DNA of 64,000 bases from Loigolactobacillus backii. GTDB lineage: Bacteria > Bacillota > Bacilli > Lactobacillales > Lactobacillaceae. The notes under the pieces are model-generated. The model was not told where the DNA came from, ran no database searches, and saw only the letters and a program-made list of their open reading frames with translations. Made by a program: the position numbers and the translations under genes. Below are positions 36,466-46,807 of this stretch, one piece after another. Numbering within the stretch: position 1 is the stretch's first letter; each line of letters begins with the position of its first letter. The DNA is taken from contig NZ_RHNQ01000004.1 in NCBI RefSeq assembly GCF_003946275.1, positions 1-64,000 of the forward strand, given 5' to 3'.

Positions 36466-37248
36466 ATGGATAGCGTGGTCTATCAGCATTTTCGTAAAGA
36501 AGAGGCACCATTCATTGACCAGGTTGCCAGTTGGGTGCAAGACGTTGAAGATCAGTACCGGCCCTATTTATCTAATTTTTTAGATCCACGACAACAATTT
36601 ATTGTTGAGTCGCTAATTAGTGTCAAAAGTGATTTGCGTTACCAATTTGAGGGTGGCTACACCGATGCCGAGCGTAAGCGGGTTCTAATTTATCCGGATT
36701 ATTTCGAACCCACAAGTGATGATTTTGAAATTCAATTATTTGAAATTCGTTATCCACAAAAATTTACGCAACTTTCTCACGGAAAAATATTAGGGACTTT
36801 AGTCAATGCCGGTATCAGTCGTGATGTCTTTGGCGATATCATGACGGATGGTGTTCGGTGGCAGTTTTTTGTTGAAAAGAGCATGGTGGATTACGTAACG
36901 CTTCAGATTACTAAGATTGGTCGCGTGACTGTTCATTTGGAGACCGAGGATTACACGGAATTATTGATTCCAAAGGATGCTTGGCAAATCGAACAGGTAA
37001 CAACTAGTTCTTTACGAATTGATGCTTTAATTTCGTCAGTCTATAATATTTCACGACAGCGTTCGAAAGAATTAGTAGAAAATGGTAAAATAAAACTGAA
37101 TTGGCAAGCCTTTGAACGGCCTGATTTTGAACTTGGTTTACTAGATATTATTTCCGTACGTGGATTTGGACGAATTCAGTTACGTGAAATTGAAGGTAAA
37201 ACTAAAAAAGAGAAATACCGTTTACAACTTGGCATTTTAAGAAAATAG
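36466..37248 (+). CDS. S4-domain RNA-binding protein YlmH
   Basis: 260 aa. N-terminal YlmH domain followed by an S4 domain (about 180-240, SLRIDALISSVYNISRQRSKELVENGKIKLNW). Homologues bind ribosomes/tRNA and have been tied to ribosome rescue in Bacillus. ATG 36466 has GAAGGGG upstream; TTG 36457 is inside that site. Usual position between yggT and divIVA. Confidence 0.92.
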   Translation: MDSVVYQHFRKEEAPFIDQVASWVQDVEDQYRPYLSNFLDPRQQFIVESLISVKSDLRYQFEGGYTDAERKRVLIYPDYFEPTSDDFEIQLFEIRYPQKFTQLSHGKILGTLVNAGISRDVFGDIMTDGVRWQFFVEKSMVDYVTLQITKIGRVTVHLETEDYTELLIPKDAWQIEQVTTSSLRIDALISSVYNISRQRSKELVENGKIKLNWQAFERPDFELGLLDIISVRGFGRIQLREIEGKTKKEKYRLQLGILRK

Positions 37249-37268
37249 TTTTTTTGGAGGTATTTTTT

Positions 37269-38024
37269 ATGGCATTAACCCCGTTAGATATTCACAATAA
37301 AGAATTCAATGTTAAAATGCGCGGCTACGATCAAGATCAAGTTAATGATTTTCTTGATCAAATTATTAAAGATTATGAGGCAGCGTTGAAGCAAAAGGAT
37401 GATCTGGAAACTGCCTTAAAGGCTAGTGAAGAGAAAGTCACTTACTTTAATCAATTAAAAGATGCCTTGAATCAATCAATTATTGTTGCCCAAGAAGCAG
37501 CGGATAAAGTTAAAACAAATGCGCAAAAAGAAGCCGACATTATTAACCAAGAAGCACAAAAAAATTCGCAAAATCTACTTAATGAATCGACAGAAAAATC
37601 TAACCGGATTTTGGCCGATGCCTCACAAAAAGCTAAGCAGATTACGGCAGAAACCGAAGATCTTAAGAAACAAACTCGTGTATTCCGGCAACGATTACAA
37701 GTTATGTTGGAATCGCAGTTGGAGATCGTTAAGAGTAAGGATTGGGACGAACTCTTGGCGCATGAGGATATGCCAGTACGTAACACACGCGTAAATGCAC
37801 ACCAACCTGCGCTTGACAAAAAACAGGCTAGTAGCGTAAACTCAAATCATTCACAAAAAGCAGCTACTAATGATGTACCAGCAACTGCGGCTAAACAACA
37901 AGATTCTGGAGAAACAATGATTATTTTTCCAAATGATGAAAAACAACCAGTTACTAAAGATGGTGCACCAGCTTTAAATACCACCGTAGCCGAGGCAACT
38001 AAGCAAAAGAATACGGATAAATAA
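37269..38024 (+). CDS. divIVA: Cell division protein DivIVA
   Basis: 251 aa coiled-coil protein that senses negative membrane curvature. N-terminal lipid-binding domain LTPLDIHNKEFNVKMRGYDQDQVNDFLD, then coiled coils (about 35-160) and a non-conserved acidic/polar tail. ATG 37269 has TGGAGG upstream; the TTG at 37254 is part of that site. Likely pole and septum landmark for MinCD here. Last gene of the dcw cluster before the ileS T-box. Confidence 0.95.
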   Translation: MALTPLDIHNKEFNVKMRGYDQDQVNDFLDQIIKDYEAALKQKDDLETALKASEEKVTYFNQLKDALNQSIIVAQEAADKVKTNAQKEADIINQEAQKNSQNLLNESTEKSNRILADASQKAKQITAETEDLKKQTRVFRQRLQVMLESQLEIVKSKDWDELLAHEDMPVRNTRVNAHQPALDKKQASSVNSNHSQKAATNDVPATAAKQQDSGETMIIFPNDEKQPVTKDGAPALNTTVAEATKQKNTDK

Positions 38025-38035
38025 TATTTTTATTG

Positions 38036-38254
38036 AGAACAGCAAGTTTATTAACAACACAAAAGCGAGTTAGTAGTAGGTGAAAGACTAACAGTGCGCT
38101 ATTAATAAACAGATCATCTCGATTTCTGCACCTCTGAATATTTAGTAAGAGGCGTCGGTTTTATGACCGTTATCATAAGTTGAGGAGAACACTGTTTCTC
38201 AAAACTGGGTGGTACCACGACGACTTCGTCCCAATAGGAACGAGGTCTTTTTTT
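38036..38254 (+). promoter_or_regulatory. T-box leader of ileS
   Basis: T-box sequence TGGGTGGTACCACG at 38206-38219 followed by a terminator (stem 38222-38247, T run to 38254). The candidate specifier is ATC (isoleucine) at 38113-38115, followed by A. This leader served as the reference when aligning the other two specifiers. Confidence 0.9.
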
Positions 38255-38311
38255 ATACTCATTTTTAAAGTTCGAGTGTGTTTGTAAATAACAAAAAGGA
38301 GTGTTGGATAG

Positions 38312-41104
38312 ATGCGAGTTAAAGATACTTTGAATTTAGGAAAGACCAAGTTTCCAATGCGTGGTAATTTACCAGTTCGTGAAGCACAATGGCAAAAGGC
38401 TTGGGAAGAAAATAAATTATATGAAAAACGGCAAGAATTAAACGAAGGTAAGCCAACCTTTATTTTACATGACGGGCCACCATACGCAAACGGTAATATT
38501 CATATCGGGCATGCGCTAAACAAAATTAGTAAAGATATTATTGTACGTTTTAAATCAATGTCAGGTTACCGTGCGCCATACGTACCTGGTTGGGATACGC
38601 ATGGCCTCCCAATTGAACAGCAATTAACGAAGCAAGGCTATGATCGTAAAAAAATGTCAACGACTGAATTTCGTGAATTATGCCGTAAATATGCGTTAGA
38701 ACAGGTTGAAAAACAAAAGACTGACTTTAAACGTCTCGGTGTTTCCGGTGAGTGGGATAATCCTTACGTAACACTGGCACCAGAATTTGAAGCCCAGGAG
38801 GTTCGTGTCTTCGGTGAGATGGCCAAAAAAGGTTATATTTATCGTGGCAACAAACCAATTCACTGGTCACCATCCTCTGAATCTGCTTTGGCTGAGGCTG
38901 AATTAGAGTATAAGGATATTGAATCACCTTCGGCCTACTTTGCTGAACAAATTATTGATGGTAAGGGACTTTTGGATAACAATACTTATTTTGTTGTTTG
39001 GACAACAACACCATGGACTATTCCTGCTAGTGAAGGGGTTGTTGTTGCGGCTGACTATGATTATTCGGTTGTTCAACCTGCTGGCGAAACACGCCAATTT
39101 GTTGTTGCTACAGAGTTAGTGGCAACAGTTGCTGAAAAGGCCGGCTGGGAAGACGTTCAAACGGTTAAAACTATTAAGGGTAAGGATATGGAACGGATGA
39201 CTGCTCGCCATCCATTTTATGATCGTGAATTATTAGTTATGTTAGGTGATTATGTCACTTTAGATTCTGGTACTGGTTTAGTTCATACGGCGCCTGGATT
39301 AGGTGATGATGACTATAACACTGGTAAACGTTATGGTCTTGATATCTTGTCGCCAGTTGATGCTCAAGGTAAGTTAACTGCAGAAGCACCTGGTTTTGAA
39401 GGCTTATTTTACGAAGAGGCCAACAAATTAGCACTTAAAAAGGTTAGTGATGCCGGTCTGCTTTTAAAACAAGAACCATATTTGCATAGTTACCCAATGG
39501 ATTGGCGCACTAAAAAACCGGTTATTTTCCGTTCAACACCCCAGTGGTTTGCTTCCGTTGATGCTTTCCGGGACCAAATTTTAGCCGCAATTAAAGAGGT
39601 TAAGTTCTTGCCTGGTTGGGGTGAAACACGACTCTATAATATGATTCGCGACCGTGGTGACTGGGTTATTTCGCGACAGCGTGTTTGGGGCGTGCCGTTA
39701 CCAATTTTTTACGCGGAAGATGGGACAGCAATCATTACGCCAGAAACAACTAACCACGTCGCGGATTTATTTGCTAAATATGGGTCAAACATCTGGTTTG
39801 ATCGTGAGGCTAAAGATTTATTACCAGAGGGATTCACCGATGAACATTCGCCTAATGGTCAGTTTACTAAGGAAACCGATATTATGGATGTCTGGTTTGA
39901 TTCCGGTTCATCCCATCAAGGTGTCTTAGCTGAACGTGATTATTTAACTTATCCTGCTGATCTTTACCTAGAAGGTTCTGATCAGTATCGCGGTTGGTTC
40001 AATTCTAGCTTAATTACAAGTGTGGCCGTTTCTGGGCACGCACCGTATAAACAAGTTATTTCACAGGGCTTTACCATGGATAAAAATGGTAAGAAGATGA
40101 GTAAGTCACTTGGTAACGTTATTTCACCAGAAAAAGTCATTAAACAAATGGGTGCCGAAATTATTCGTTTGTGGGTATCAACCGTTGATACCTCTGCTGA
40201 TGTGCGGGTTTCAATGGATGGTTTTAAGCAGGTTTCGGATAGTTACCGTAAGATTCGTAATACGTTACGTTTTATGTTAGCCAATACGACTGATTATGAT
40301 CCAAAAGCAAATGAAGTTGCTTACAAGGACCTACAATCCGTTGATAAGTACCTCTTGGTTCGCCTGAATCAATTAAAAGAAACCGTTTTGAAGGCGTACA
40401 ATAACTATGACTTTGCAACTGTTTATAAAGTGGTTAATGGTTTTATTATTGCTGATTTATCAGCCCTTTACTTAGATTTTGCTAAAGATGTTATCTATAT
40501 TGAGGCTGAGAATGATCCTAAACGCCGTTCAATGCAAACGGTAATGTACCAGGTTTTAGTTGTCCTCGCCAAATTATTAACCCCAATTTTGCCGCATACA
40601 ATGGAAGAGGTTTGGTCATACCTAAAGGAAAATGACGAATACGTGCAATTAGCGGAAATGCCCGAAGTTGATCATTTTCCTAATAAGGCTGCGCTATTAG
40701 ACCATTGGGAGAGCTTTATGGCGGTTCGATCGGACGTTTTAAAGGCCTTAGAAGAAGCCCGGGATGCAAAAGTAATTGGTAAGTCATTAGAGGCTAAGGT
40801 CATCTTGTACCCAACAGAACCAGTCAAGACTTTGCTGAATGAATTAGATGCCAATATTATGCAAATCTTGATTGTTTCTGGTCTAGAAGTTAAAGGTGAC
40901 AAGGCTACCGCACCAACTGATGCTGCAGTCTTTGATGATGTAGCTGTCGTTGTGGCGCACGCGCCAGGTGAGGTCTGCCCACGTTGTCGGATGACACGAA
41001 CAGATATTGGGGTTGATGCCAAATTACCTCGCTTCTGTGGTCGTTGTGCTAAAATTGTTGAAACGCACTATCCAGAAGCAGTTAGTGAAGGATTTGACGA
41101 TTAA
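38312..41104 (+). CDS. ileS: Isoleucyl-tRNA synthetase
   Basis: 930 aa class I enzyme. HIGH motif [19 protein letters not shown] near residue 50, KMSKS in [15 protein letters not shown] near 594, CP1 editing domain between, and a C-terminal zinc site [18 protein letters not shown]. Length is the bacterial type. ATG after AAAGGAG. Controlled by the T-box upstream, with a terminator after. Confidence 0.98.
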   Translation: MRVKDTLNLGKTKFPMRGNLPVREAQWQKAWEENKLYEKRQELNEGKPTFILHDGPPYANGNIHIGHALNKISKDIIVRFKSMSGYRAPYVPGWDTHGLPIEQQLTKQGYDRKKMSTTEFRELCRKYALEQVEKQKTDFKRLGVSGEWDNPYVTLAPEFEAQEVRVFGEMAKKGYIYRGNKPIHWSPSSESALAEAELEYKDIESPSAYFAEQIIDGKGLLDNNTYFVVWTTTPWTIPASEGVVVAADYDYSVVQPAGETRQFVVATELVATVAEKAGWEDVQTVKTIKGKDMERMTARHPFYDRELLVMLGDYVTLDSGTGLVHTAPGLGDDDYNTGKRYGLDILSPVDAQGKLTAEAPGFEGLFYEEANKLALKKVSDAGLLLKQEPYLHSYPMDWRTKKPVIFRSTPQWFASVDAFRDQILAAIKEVKFLPGWGETRLYNMIRDRGDWVISRQRVWGVPLPIFYAEDGTAIITPETTNHVADLFAKYGSNIWFDREAKDLLPEGFTDEHSPNGQFTKETDIMDVWFDSGSSHQGVLAERDYLTYPADLYLEGSDQYRGWFNSSLITSVAVSGHAPYKQVISQGFTMDKNGKKMSKSLGNVISPEKVIKQMGAEIIRLWVSTVDTSADVRVSMDGFKQVSDSYRKIRNTLRFMLANTTDYDPKANEVAYKDLQSVDKYLLVRLNQLKETVLKAYNNYDFATVYKVVNGFIIADLSALYLDFAKDVIYIEAENDPKRRSMQTVMYQVLVVLAKLLTPILPHTMEEVWSYLKENDEYVQLAEMPEVDHFPNKAALLDHWESFMAVRSDVLKALEEARDAKVIGKSLEAKVILYPTEPVKTLLNELDANIMQILIVSGLEVKGDKATAPTDAAVFDDVAVVVAHAPGEVCPRCRMTRTDIGVDAKLPRFCGRCAKIVETHYPEAVSEGFDD

Positions 41105-41118
41105 CCAAATAATACTAT

Positions 41119-41157
41119 TAAGAATCGTAATGGTCTGCGGGCTATTACGATTTTTTT
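41119..41157 (+). terminator. ileS terminator
   Basis: AATCGTAAT and ATTACGATT pair around a short loop, followed by a run of seven T. Confidence 0.85.
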
Positions 41158-41232
41158 GTAGGCTTTGTTAATAGTTTTCTCAGAGAAATTGTGCTAAACT
41201 ATAATTTAAATTTAACGATGGGTGGCAGAAAA

Positions 41233-42213
41233 ATGAACGTAACTTTAACCAAAGTACACGGCTCAGAAAATGACTTTTTTATTCTTGACCAAACACAACT
41301 CGATCGGCAACTAACTGAAAATGAATTAAAACAAGTAACGCAAAATGTTGCTAAACGTTCAGGCGGTTTAGTTGGTGGTGCCGATGGTGTTCTTTCGGTT
41401 ACGCAATCTGAACATCCTGGTGTAGCAGGAAAGATGCGGGTTATTAACGCTGATGGCAGCGAGGCGTCAATGTGTGGTAACGGTATTCGAACAGTTGCAC
41501 GTTATTTAGGGGAAAAGCAACAACAGGAAACTTTTAAAATCGAAACGATGTACGCCGATTTGATGGTTAAGCATGCACCTAGTTTGGCCCCGGGAATTGC
41601 GACTTATCAGGCTGAAATCTCACCAGTTAGTTTTGCCGCTGCGGATTTAAAGATGCATGTGGCGGATCTTTCTGAATTACATCACAAAAAAATTCCGGCA
41701 CTTTCACAGCAGCTTTATTTTACTGCCGTTGCCGTTCCTAATCCTCATTTAATCGGTTTTGTTGATCATACTACCTTACTTGGACCAGAATTAGGTAGAA
41801 TTGCTAGTTATTTAAATGATGGGGCCAACCCGTATTTTCCGGATGGGGTTAACGTTAGTTTTGTTGAGGTATTGGGCCAAAATCATATTTTTGTACGAAC
41901 TTACGAACGAGGAGTAGGGTTTACCAACGCCTGTGGAACGGGGATGTCGGCGGCAAGTTTAATTACTGTCCTGGAACAGGGTGCTGATTTTGAAAGTCCA
42001 ATTACGGTTCGCAACCCAGGTGGTGTCGTTAAAACGTTGGTCCATGACCGATCAGCAGCACAGAATTATTGGATGGAACTTATTGGTAACGCAACTTTCA
42101 CCGGGGTGGTGACACTTTCTTTGGCTGATCTATTAGCAGCTAATTTTGCGGATGTTGAGTTACAAAAAACGGATGAGCAAACGGCCTATCAAAATTTTGT
42201 TGCTAATTTATAA
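41233..42213 (+). CDS. dapF: Diaminopimelate epimerase
   Basis: 326 aa cofactor-free racemase converting LL- to meso-DAP for lysine and peptidoglycan. Both catalytic cysteines are present: ASMCGNGIRTVARY and TNACGTGMSAAS. It is about 50 residues longer than the 274-aa E. coli enzyme, mostly by loops and a C-terminal tail (FADVELQKTDEQTAYQNF). ATG 41233 follows GATGGGTGG; longer frames lack support. A TATAAT at 41200-41205 may be its -10. Stands alone, without other dap genes. Confidence 0.93.
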   Translation: MNVTLTKVHGSENDFFILDQTQLDRQLTENELKQVTQNVAKRSGGLVGGADGVLSVTQSEHPGVAGKMRVINADGSEASMCGNGIRTVARYLGEKQQQETFKIETMYADLMVKHAPSLAPGIATYQAEISPVSFAAADLKMHVADLSELHHKKIPALSQQLYFTAVAVPNPHLIGFVDHTTLLGPELGRIASYLNDGANPYFPDGVNVSFVEVLGQNHIFVRTYERGVGFTNACGTGMSAASLITVLEQGADFESPITVRNPGGVVKTLVHDRSAAQNYWMELIGNATFTGVVTLSLADLLAANFADVELQKTDEQTAYQNFVANL

Positions 42214-42228
42214 GTAATTTAGTTGTTT

Positions 42229-42294
42229 AAGTTTCACATAAAAGGTAGTTAATGACAAAGTGAATCCTCGTCGTTAACTACTTTTTACGTGAAA
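42229..42294 (+). terminator. dapF terminator
   Basis: Long imperfect hairpin: TTTCACATAAAAGGTAGTTAA on the left and TTAACTACTTTTTACGTGAAA on the right, with an inner GAC/GTC. The base is AT-rich. Confidence 0.6.
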
Positions 42295-42410
42295 TTAAAC
42301 GCATAATTAATTTCTAGCTGATGAAAGGAATAAGCCGTTTTCAGAAAAGAGAGTATAATAAAGGTTATTTATCTGAATACTTACTTTAAATTATTAAAAG
42401 GAGATTAAAA

Positions 42411-43859
42411 ATGGCAAAGGCCACAGTAGTTTCATTTAGTCAGAATCCAACTGTTCAAAAAAATCGTTGGTGGATCTTAATCGCCGTCGGAATGTTCACT
42501 TTTATGTCAACGCTGGATGCTAGTATTGTTAATATTGCATTGCCAGTGATGAGCCACGATTTACATATTCCAATGAATCAGGCCGAATGGGTTGTTTCAA
42601 TCTATTTGATTGTTATTTGTGCCTTGTTACTATTATTTGGGCGAATTGGTGATGCTTATGGTAAAATAAAGGTTTTTCGAATTGGGACGATACTCTTTGT
42701 TGTTGGTTCATTTCTTTGCGGATTCAACCATAGTTTGGTGTTTTTGTTAGTTGCTCGCGTTATTCAAGCATTTGGTGCCAGTATGACAATGAGTACTAAT
42801 AACGGGATTATAACAGAAATATTTCCTTTAAATGAACGGGGTAAGGCACTAGGTTTTATTGGTTCTTTTGTTTCCTTAGGTTCAATTGCTGGGCCAGGAA
42901 TAGGTGGGATGTTGTTGTCAGTTTTGCCGTGGGGCTATATTTTTTGGTTAAATGTTCCAATTGGAATTTTAACAATAATAATTGGACAGCGTATTTTACC
43001 CAAGGATTTGATCAAAACACACAGCAAAATTGATTATCCTGGATTTTGTATTTTCGCTTTTTTTATAATGAGTTTATTTCTCGGTATTTTTTGGGGTCAA
43101 CAAATTGGTTTTACACAGCCAATTATTTTAGTACTCTTCGCAATTGCAATTCTTAGTTTTATTGGTTTTTGTTACTTTGAACCAAGGCAAGTTAATGCAT
43201 TGTTATCGTTTAAACTATTTAAGAACGGCCAGTTTACGTTAAGTTTGTTATGTGGCTTTCTCATTTTTATCACCAATTTTTTCTTTAACGTTATTTCACC
43301 ATTTTATTTGGAAAACGCGCGGGGATTGGCGCCTAATCTAGCTGGCTATATTTTAATGATTTTCCCAATTTTTCAAGTTGCGGTTGCACCAATTTCTGGT
43401 GCCGTTTCCGATCGAATTGGGCCTGAAAGATTGACTTTCTTTGGTCTGTGCTTGATATCAATTAGTCAAGTGGGGTACCTATTAACAAACTTGACAACAC
43501 CGATTTGGTTATTCATGCTTTTCATTGGATTGGTTGGTTTTGGTAATGGGGTCTTCCAAGCGCCTAATAATACGATGGTGATGAGCGCCGTGGAGCCACG
43601 TGACCTAGGTATTGCTGGTGGGATTAATGCACTAGCCCGAAATTTAGGTATGGTTTTTGGTATTTCGGCATCGACCACCGTACTATACGCGGCCATGAGC
43701 CACAAGTATGGTCAACACGTTACGACTGATCTTACAAAGCGACCAGATGTGTTTATTTACGGGATGCACGTTAGTTTTTTGATAGCATTGATTATTTGTT
43801 TGATTGCGACTGCGTTGACGGGTTACCGGTTATTTAAACACCAGCAGATAGCTGCATAA
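42411..43859 (+). CDS. MFS transporter, DHA2 (14-helix) drug-exporter type
   Basis: 482 aa, fourteen predicted membrane helices. Motif D-like LDASIVNIALPVM in helix 1 and GRIGDAYGKIKVF after helix 2, with motif C-like FVSLGSIAGPGIGG in helix 5, place it in the EmrB/QacA family of proton-driven exporters. Substrate unknown. Ribosome site AAAGGAG; a TATAAT at 42354-42359 is a candidate -10. Single gene, no regulator adjacent. Confidence 0.88.
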   Translation: MAKATVVSFSQNPTVQKNRWWILIAVGMFTFMSTLDASIVNIALPVMSHDLHIPMNQAEWVVSIYLIVICALLLLFGRIGDAYGKIKVFRIGTILFVVGSFLCGFNHSLVFLLVARVIQAFGASMTMSTNNGIITEIFPLNERGKALGFIGSFVSLGSIAGPGIGGMLLSVLPWGYIFWLNVPIGILTIIIGQRILPKDLIKTHSKIDYPGFCIFAFFIMSLFLGIFWGQQIGFTQPIILVLFAIAILSFIGFCYFEPRQVNALLSFKLFKNGQFTLSLLCGFLIFITNFFFNVISPFYLENARGLAPNLAGYILMIFPIFQVAVAPISGAVSDRIGPERLTFFGLCLISISQVGYLLTNLTTPIWLFMLFIGLVGFGNGVFQAPNNTMVMSAVEPRDLGIAGGINALARNLGMVFGISASTTVLYAAMSHKYGQHVTTDLTKRPDVFIYGMHVSFLIALIICLIATALTGYRLFKHQQIAA

Positions 43860-43885
43860 AATGTAATCTAATTTAATAAAATGTG

Positions 43886-43933
43886 ATAAAAAAGACGCCA
43901 TACCAGTTTAAATAATAGTATAGCGTCTTTTAG
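43886..43933. terminator. Bidirectional terminator between the MFS gene and telA
   Basis: AAAAGACGCCATAC and GTATAGCGTCTTTT pair with one bulge; A run before and T run after. Converging genes share it; it reaches to the telA stop. Confidence 0.85.
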
Positions 43934-45124
43934 TTATGCATCAGGATTTTGGTGTTGATTGGTTAACGCAAGGAGTTGATCACGTAAATTATTCTCCATG
44001 GTCGATAATTCTAATTCAGCATTTTGCCGTTTTTCCCGGCCTTCTTGCTGAATTTTAAGGGTTTCTTGCAAGGTTTCAACGAGGTCGTTTTGTGTTTTTT
44101 GTAAGGTTTCAATGTCAACGACGCCGCGTTCATTTTCCTTAGCCGTTTCAATGGATGAAACTTTTAACATTTCACTATTCTTTTTTAGCAGATCGTTAGT
44201 CGTTTCTGAAACCTGCCGCTGAGCCGTTACTGCATCACGTTGCCGGAGTAGGGTGAGTGCAACGGCCACTTGATTTTTCCAAAGTGGAATGGCCGTATTA
44301 ATTGAAGACTGAATTTTTTCGGCCAAAACTTGATTGGTATTTTGAATTAAACGAATTTGTGGTGCCTGTTGAATCGTAATTTCCCGGGCCAACTTGAGGT
44401 CGTAAATTCGTTTATCCAAGCGCTCATCAAATTGAGTCAGATCATTGACAGCCTGAACGTCCATTTGGTTTCCACTTGTTTGGGCCTTTTTATTTGCGGC
44501 AGGGAGTAAGGTGGTTTTAGTTTCGTTCAATTTAAGTTCGCCGGCGGCAATATAAATATTTAGCGCATCAAAATAATCCTTATTTTTTGTGTAAAGTTGT
44601 TCCAAGAGGCGGTTATCGTTGGTAAGGTTATTTTTTTGCTTATCTAATTTAACGGCGATTTGATCAATTTGGGCACCGATTTTTTGATATTTAGCCTGTG
44701 TTTCGTAGATTGATTTTTTGACACGACCAAACATACGCTTAAAAACGTTGCTGTCACCGGATTTTAATTCTTCAGGGCTTGATTCATTTAAACGATACAT
44801 CAAGTCGCTCAGTGCATCACCAATTGCACCAGTATCTTGGCTTTGAACTTTGCTTAGCATACCCTGTGAAAATTCGCCAAGCTTTTTTTGCGCCTGAGCA
44901 CCATAATTCATAATTGATTGCACGTCATCAACACTAATTTGTTGGGCCAACTTTTGAGCCTCTTGCTGTTGCTCTTCAGGTAACCGATCAACTAATTGAT
45001 TTGCTTGTTCAGGTTGTGCCTGACTAACTTCATTAGTCGGTGTTTCTAAAGGGTTTTGTAGCAGATTTTCAAGGAGATCAGTTTTTTCAGCGTTTTTGGT
45101 AGGCTTTTTTTCTATATCACTCAT
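43934..45124 (-). CDS. TelA/KlaA family protein (toxic anion resistance)
   Basis: 396 aa, soluble and rich in predicted helix and coiled coil ([34 protein letters not shown]). The family is named for plasmid tellurite resistance, but chromosomal Firmicute copies appear to serve envelope stress and their molecular job is unknown. It overlaps the upstream xpaC-like gene by 8 bases, so the two are translationally coupled. No ter genes are nearby. Confidence 0.88.
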   Translation of the reverse strand: MSDIEKKPTKNAEKTDLLENLLQNPLETPTNEVSQAQPEQANQLVDRLPEEQQQEAQKLAQQISVDDVQSIMNYGAQAQKKLGEFSQGMLSKVQSQDTGAIGDALSDLMYRLNESSPEELKSGDSNVFKRMFGRVKKSIYETQAKYQKIGAQIDQIAVKLDKQKNNLTNDNRLLEQLYTKNKDYFDALNIYIAAGELKLNETKTTLLPAANKKAQTSGNQMDVQAVNDLTQFDERLDKRIYDLKLAREITIQQAPQIRLIQNTNQVLAEKIQSSINTAIPLWKNQVAVALTLLRQRDAVTAQRQVSETTNDLLKKNSEMLKVSSIETAKENERGVVDIETLQKTQNDLVETLQETLKIQQEGREKRQNAELELSTMENNLRDQLLALTNQHQNPDA

Positions 45125-45809
45125 CTAAGTTGGATTCCTTTCCCGCGGTCTTTGCTTTTTCTAAGGCCTTCTTAGCTAGGCTCATATCGACGTCCAAATC
45201 TTCCAGGTCGTCGGCTACGATTGCCGCGTAGTCTTTTTTTAATTGTTGTGCTAAATCAGTAATGAGAGTGGCACTTTTATCCAACACGACGTAGGTATCT
45301 TTGTCCTTCACTTCATGCTGACTAATTTGAATATATTTAGTTGTTAGATCAACTAAAGTTGGTAAATGCCGGTAAAGAAAATCGGCGGCTAAGTGAAGTT
45401 TTGCTGGTTTGGCAACTAACGCCTTAAACGTTGCTTGACTGACTTTAACTGGTTCATCGTGTAGTTCGATTGCTTTAAGCTTTGGAACACGTTGCATATT
45501 TTTGGCAAGTTGATCAATTTGTGCTTTGGCGTCCGCCATTGTTCCCCGGAAGAAGTCGATATCCCGTTCTGACATGCCGCTTTTTTTGTAATGTGCCATC
45601 AATTGATCACTAGGGACACTTTTGTTGCTTACTTTTCGAGCACGTTTTGGCTGCAGTGACACAATGACTGCTGTGATGAGTAGTGCACCAATTAAACTAA
45701 TCCAACCCTTGAAGTTAAGTAGTTCATTTAATAAAAAATAACTGGCAATTAAGCTAAAAAAATCAATTAGTAACCAGAAATAACGGGTGCTTTTCTTTCG
45801 ATTATTCAT
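45117..45809 (-). CDS. XpaC-like membrane protein
   Basis: 230 aa. Two adjacent hydrophobic stretches near the N-terminus ([17 protein letters not shown] and [16 protein letters not shown]) then a soluble helical domain with [19 protein letters not shown]. The family includes B. subtilis XpaC, named for hydrolysis of a chromogenic phosphate, and regularly precedes telA-type genes. Likely membrane-tethered partner of the TelA protein. Confidence 0.85.
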   Translation of the reverse strand: MNNRKKSTRYFWLLIDFFSLIASYFLLNELLNFKGWISLIGALLITAVIVSLQPKRARKVSNKSVPSDQLMAHYKKSGMSERDIDFFRGTMADAKAQIDQLAKNMQRVPKLKAIELHDEPVKVSQATFKALVAKPAKLHLAADFLYRHLPTLVDLTTKYIQISQHEVKDKDTYVVLDKSATLITDLAQQLKKDYAAIVADDLEDLDVDMSLAKKALEKAKTAGKESNLDE

Positions 45810-45931
45810 AGTAGGTCAACTCCATTCATGGATCACTTTTGTAGCTTTATTTTAACACATCGGAATTTACTGTTACTAAGTCTAAAGGTTGAATTTTAAG
45901 TAATCCTAACTATTGACTAAACAAATGTCAA

Positions 45932-45960
45932 TTGAAATTCGCATGAAATGTCAGTATGAT
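45932..45960 (+). promoter_or_regulatory. Predicted nudF promoter
   Basis: TTGAAA (45932-45937), 17 bases, TATGAT (45955-45960), 30 bases before the gene. Confidence 0.6.
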
Positions 45961-45990
45961 TAAATAAATAACTTGAATTGGAGTCGCTAA

Positions 45991-46542
45991 ATGAAATTTG
46001 AAGAAAAAGTTTTGACAACTAAAAAGTTGTTTCATGGTGTAATGCTTGATTTGGAAATCGAAGAAGTTCAATTACCTAACCAACAAAAGGCAACCCGAGA
46101 GATCATTCGGCACCCCGGTGCGGCCGCAATTATGCCGTTTACTAGTGACGGGCGAATGATTTTCGTGGAACAGTGGCGTGAACCATTACGACGAGTCACT
46201 TATGAAATTCCGGCCGGTAAATTAGATCAACGTGATGCAACAGCTGAAGATGCCGCTTGGCGCGAACTAAATGAAGAAACTGGCTTTACTTCCGATCAAT
46301 TAACGCTGGTTTGCCAATTCTTTTCTTCGCCAGGTTTTGCGGATGAACAATTATGGCTTTACCGAGCGGATAATATTCGACCTGTAGAAAAGCAATTACC
46401 ACAAGATCAGGATGAATTTTTACGGCTACACCCATTAACGTTGCAAGAGGCCAAGACCAAACAGCAAGAAGGAAAGATTTGTGATGCAAAAACGGTCATT
46501 GCGTTACAACAGTGGGAACTTGCTGTAATAAATAATAAATAG
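45991..46542 (+). CDS. nudF: Nudix hydrolase, ADP-ribose pyrophosphatase type
   Basis: 183 aa enzyme predicted to cleave ADP-ribose to AMP and ribose 5-phosphate. The Nudix region reads PAGKLDQRDATAEDAAWRE then LNEETGF; compared with the consensus GX5EX7REUXEEXGU there is one extra residue and Asp instead of the first Glu. The catalytic REXXEE core is intact. Downstream are a small membrane protein and mtnN with short gaps, forming a likely operon. Confidence 0.9.
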   Translation: MKFEEKVLTTKKLFHGVMLDLEIEEVQLPNQQKATREIIRHPGAAAIMPFTSDGRMIFVEQWREPLRRVTYEIPAGKLDQRDATAEDAAWRELNEETGFTSDQLTLVCQFFSSPGFADEQLWLYRADNIRPVEKQLPQDQDEFLRLHPLTLQEAKTKQQEGKICDAKTVIALQQWELAVINNK

Positions 46543-46556
46543 AAAGAAGCGAATTT

Positions 46557-46778
46557 ATGGCGGATAATAAGCAACCACAAAGTCGTGAAGCATACCGCAG
46601 ACAACAAACTAAACAAGATGAGCAACCCGAACCGAGTTCAGCACCCAAAAAAAGTAGGAGCAAGCGCCAACCAGTGGGTGATCAACGAGTTGGACGCTTA
46701 AAACATCGCTTAAATTGGGCAATTATTATTGTCTTAATCTTGATTATTCTCACTTATTTAGTTTTATTTTTTGTTTAA
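46557..46778 (+). CDS. Small basic membrane protein, function unknown
   Basis: 73 aa. The first 47 residues are polar, rich in Q, K, R and P (SREAYRRQQTKQDEQPEP), followed by one hydrophobic helix at the C-terminus (WAIIIVLILIILTYLVLFFV). It would be a tail-anchored or N-in membrane peptide. Good ribosome site AGAAAGAAG. It lies between nudF and mtnN, and its position suggests co-transcription. I do not recognise a named family. Confidence 0.8.
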   Translation: MADNKQPQSREAYRRQQTKQDEQPEPSSAPKKSRSKRQPVGDQRVGRLKHRLNWAIIIVLILIILTYLVLFFV

Positions 46779-46807
46779 GTTTAATTAATTTAGAAGGAGT
46801 TTTTGTA

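Noticed and set aside
37472-37819. 115-codon minus-strand frame in divIVA
   Set aside because: Composition mirrors the coiled-coil codons of divIVA; no start signals.
42411-43859. Recent horizontal transfer of the MFS exporter
   Set aside because: Codon use looks similar to neighbours, there are no flanking repeats or mobile genes; nothing supports recent transfer.
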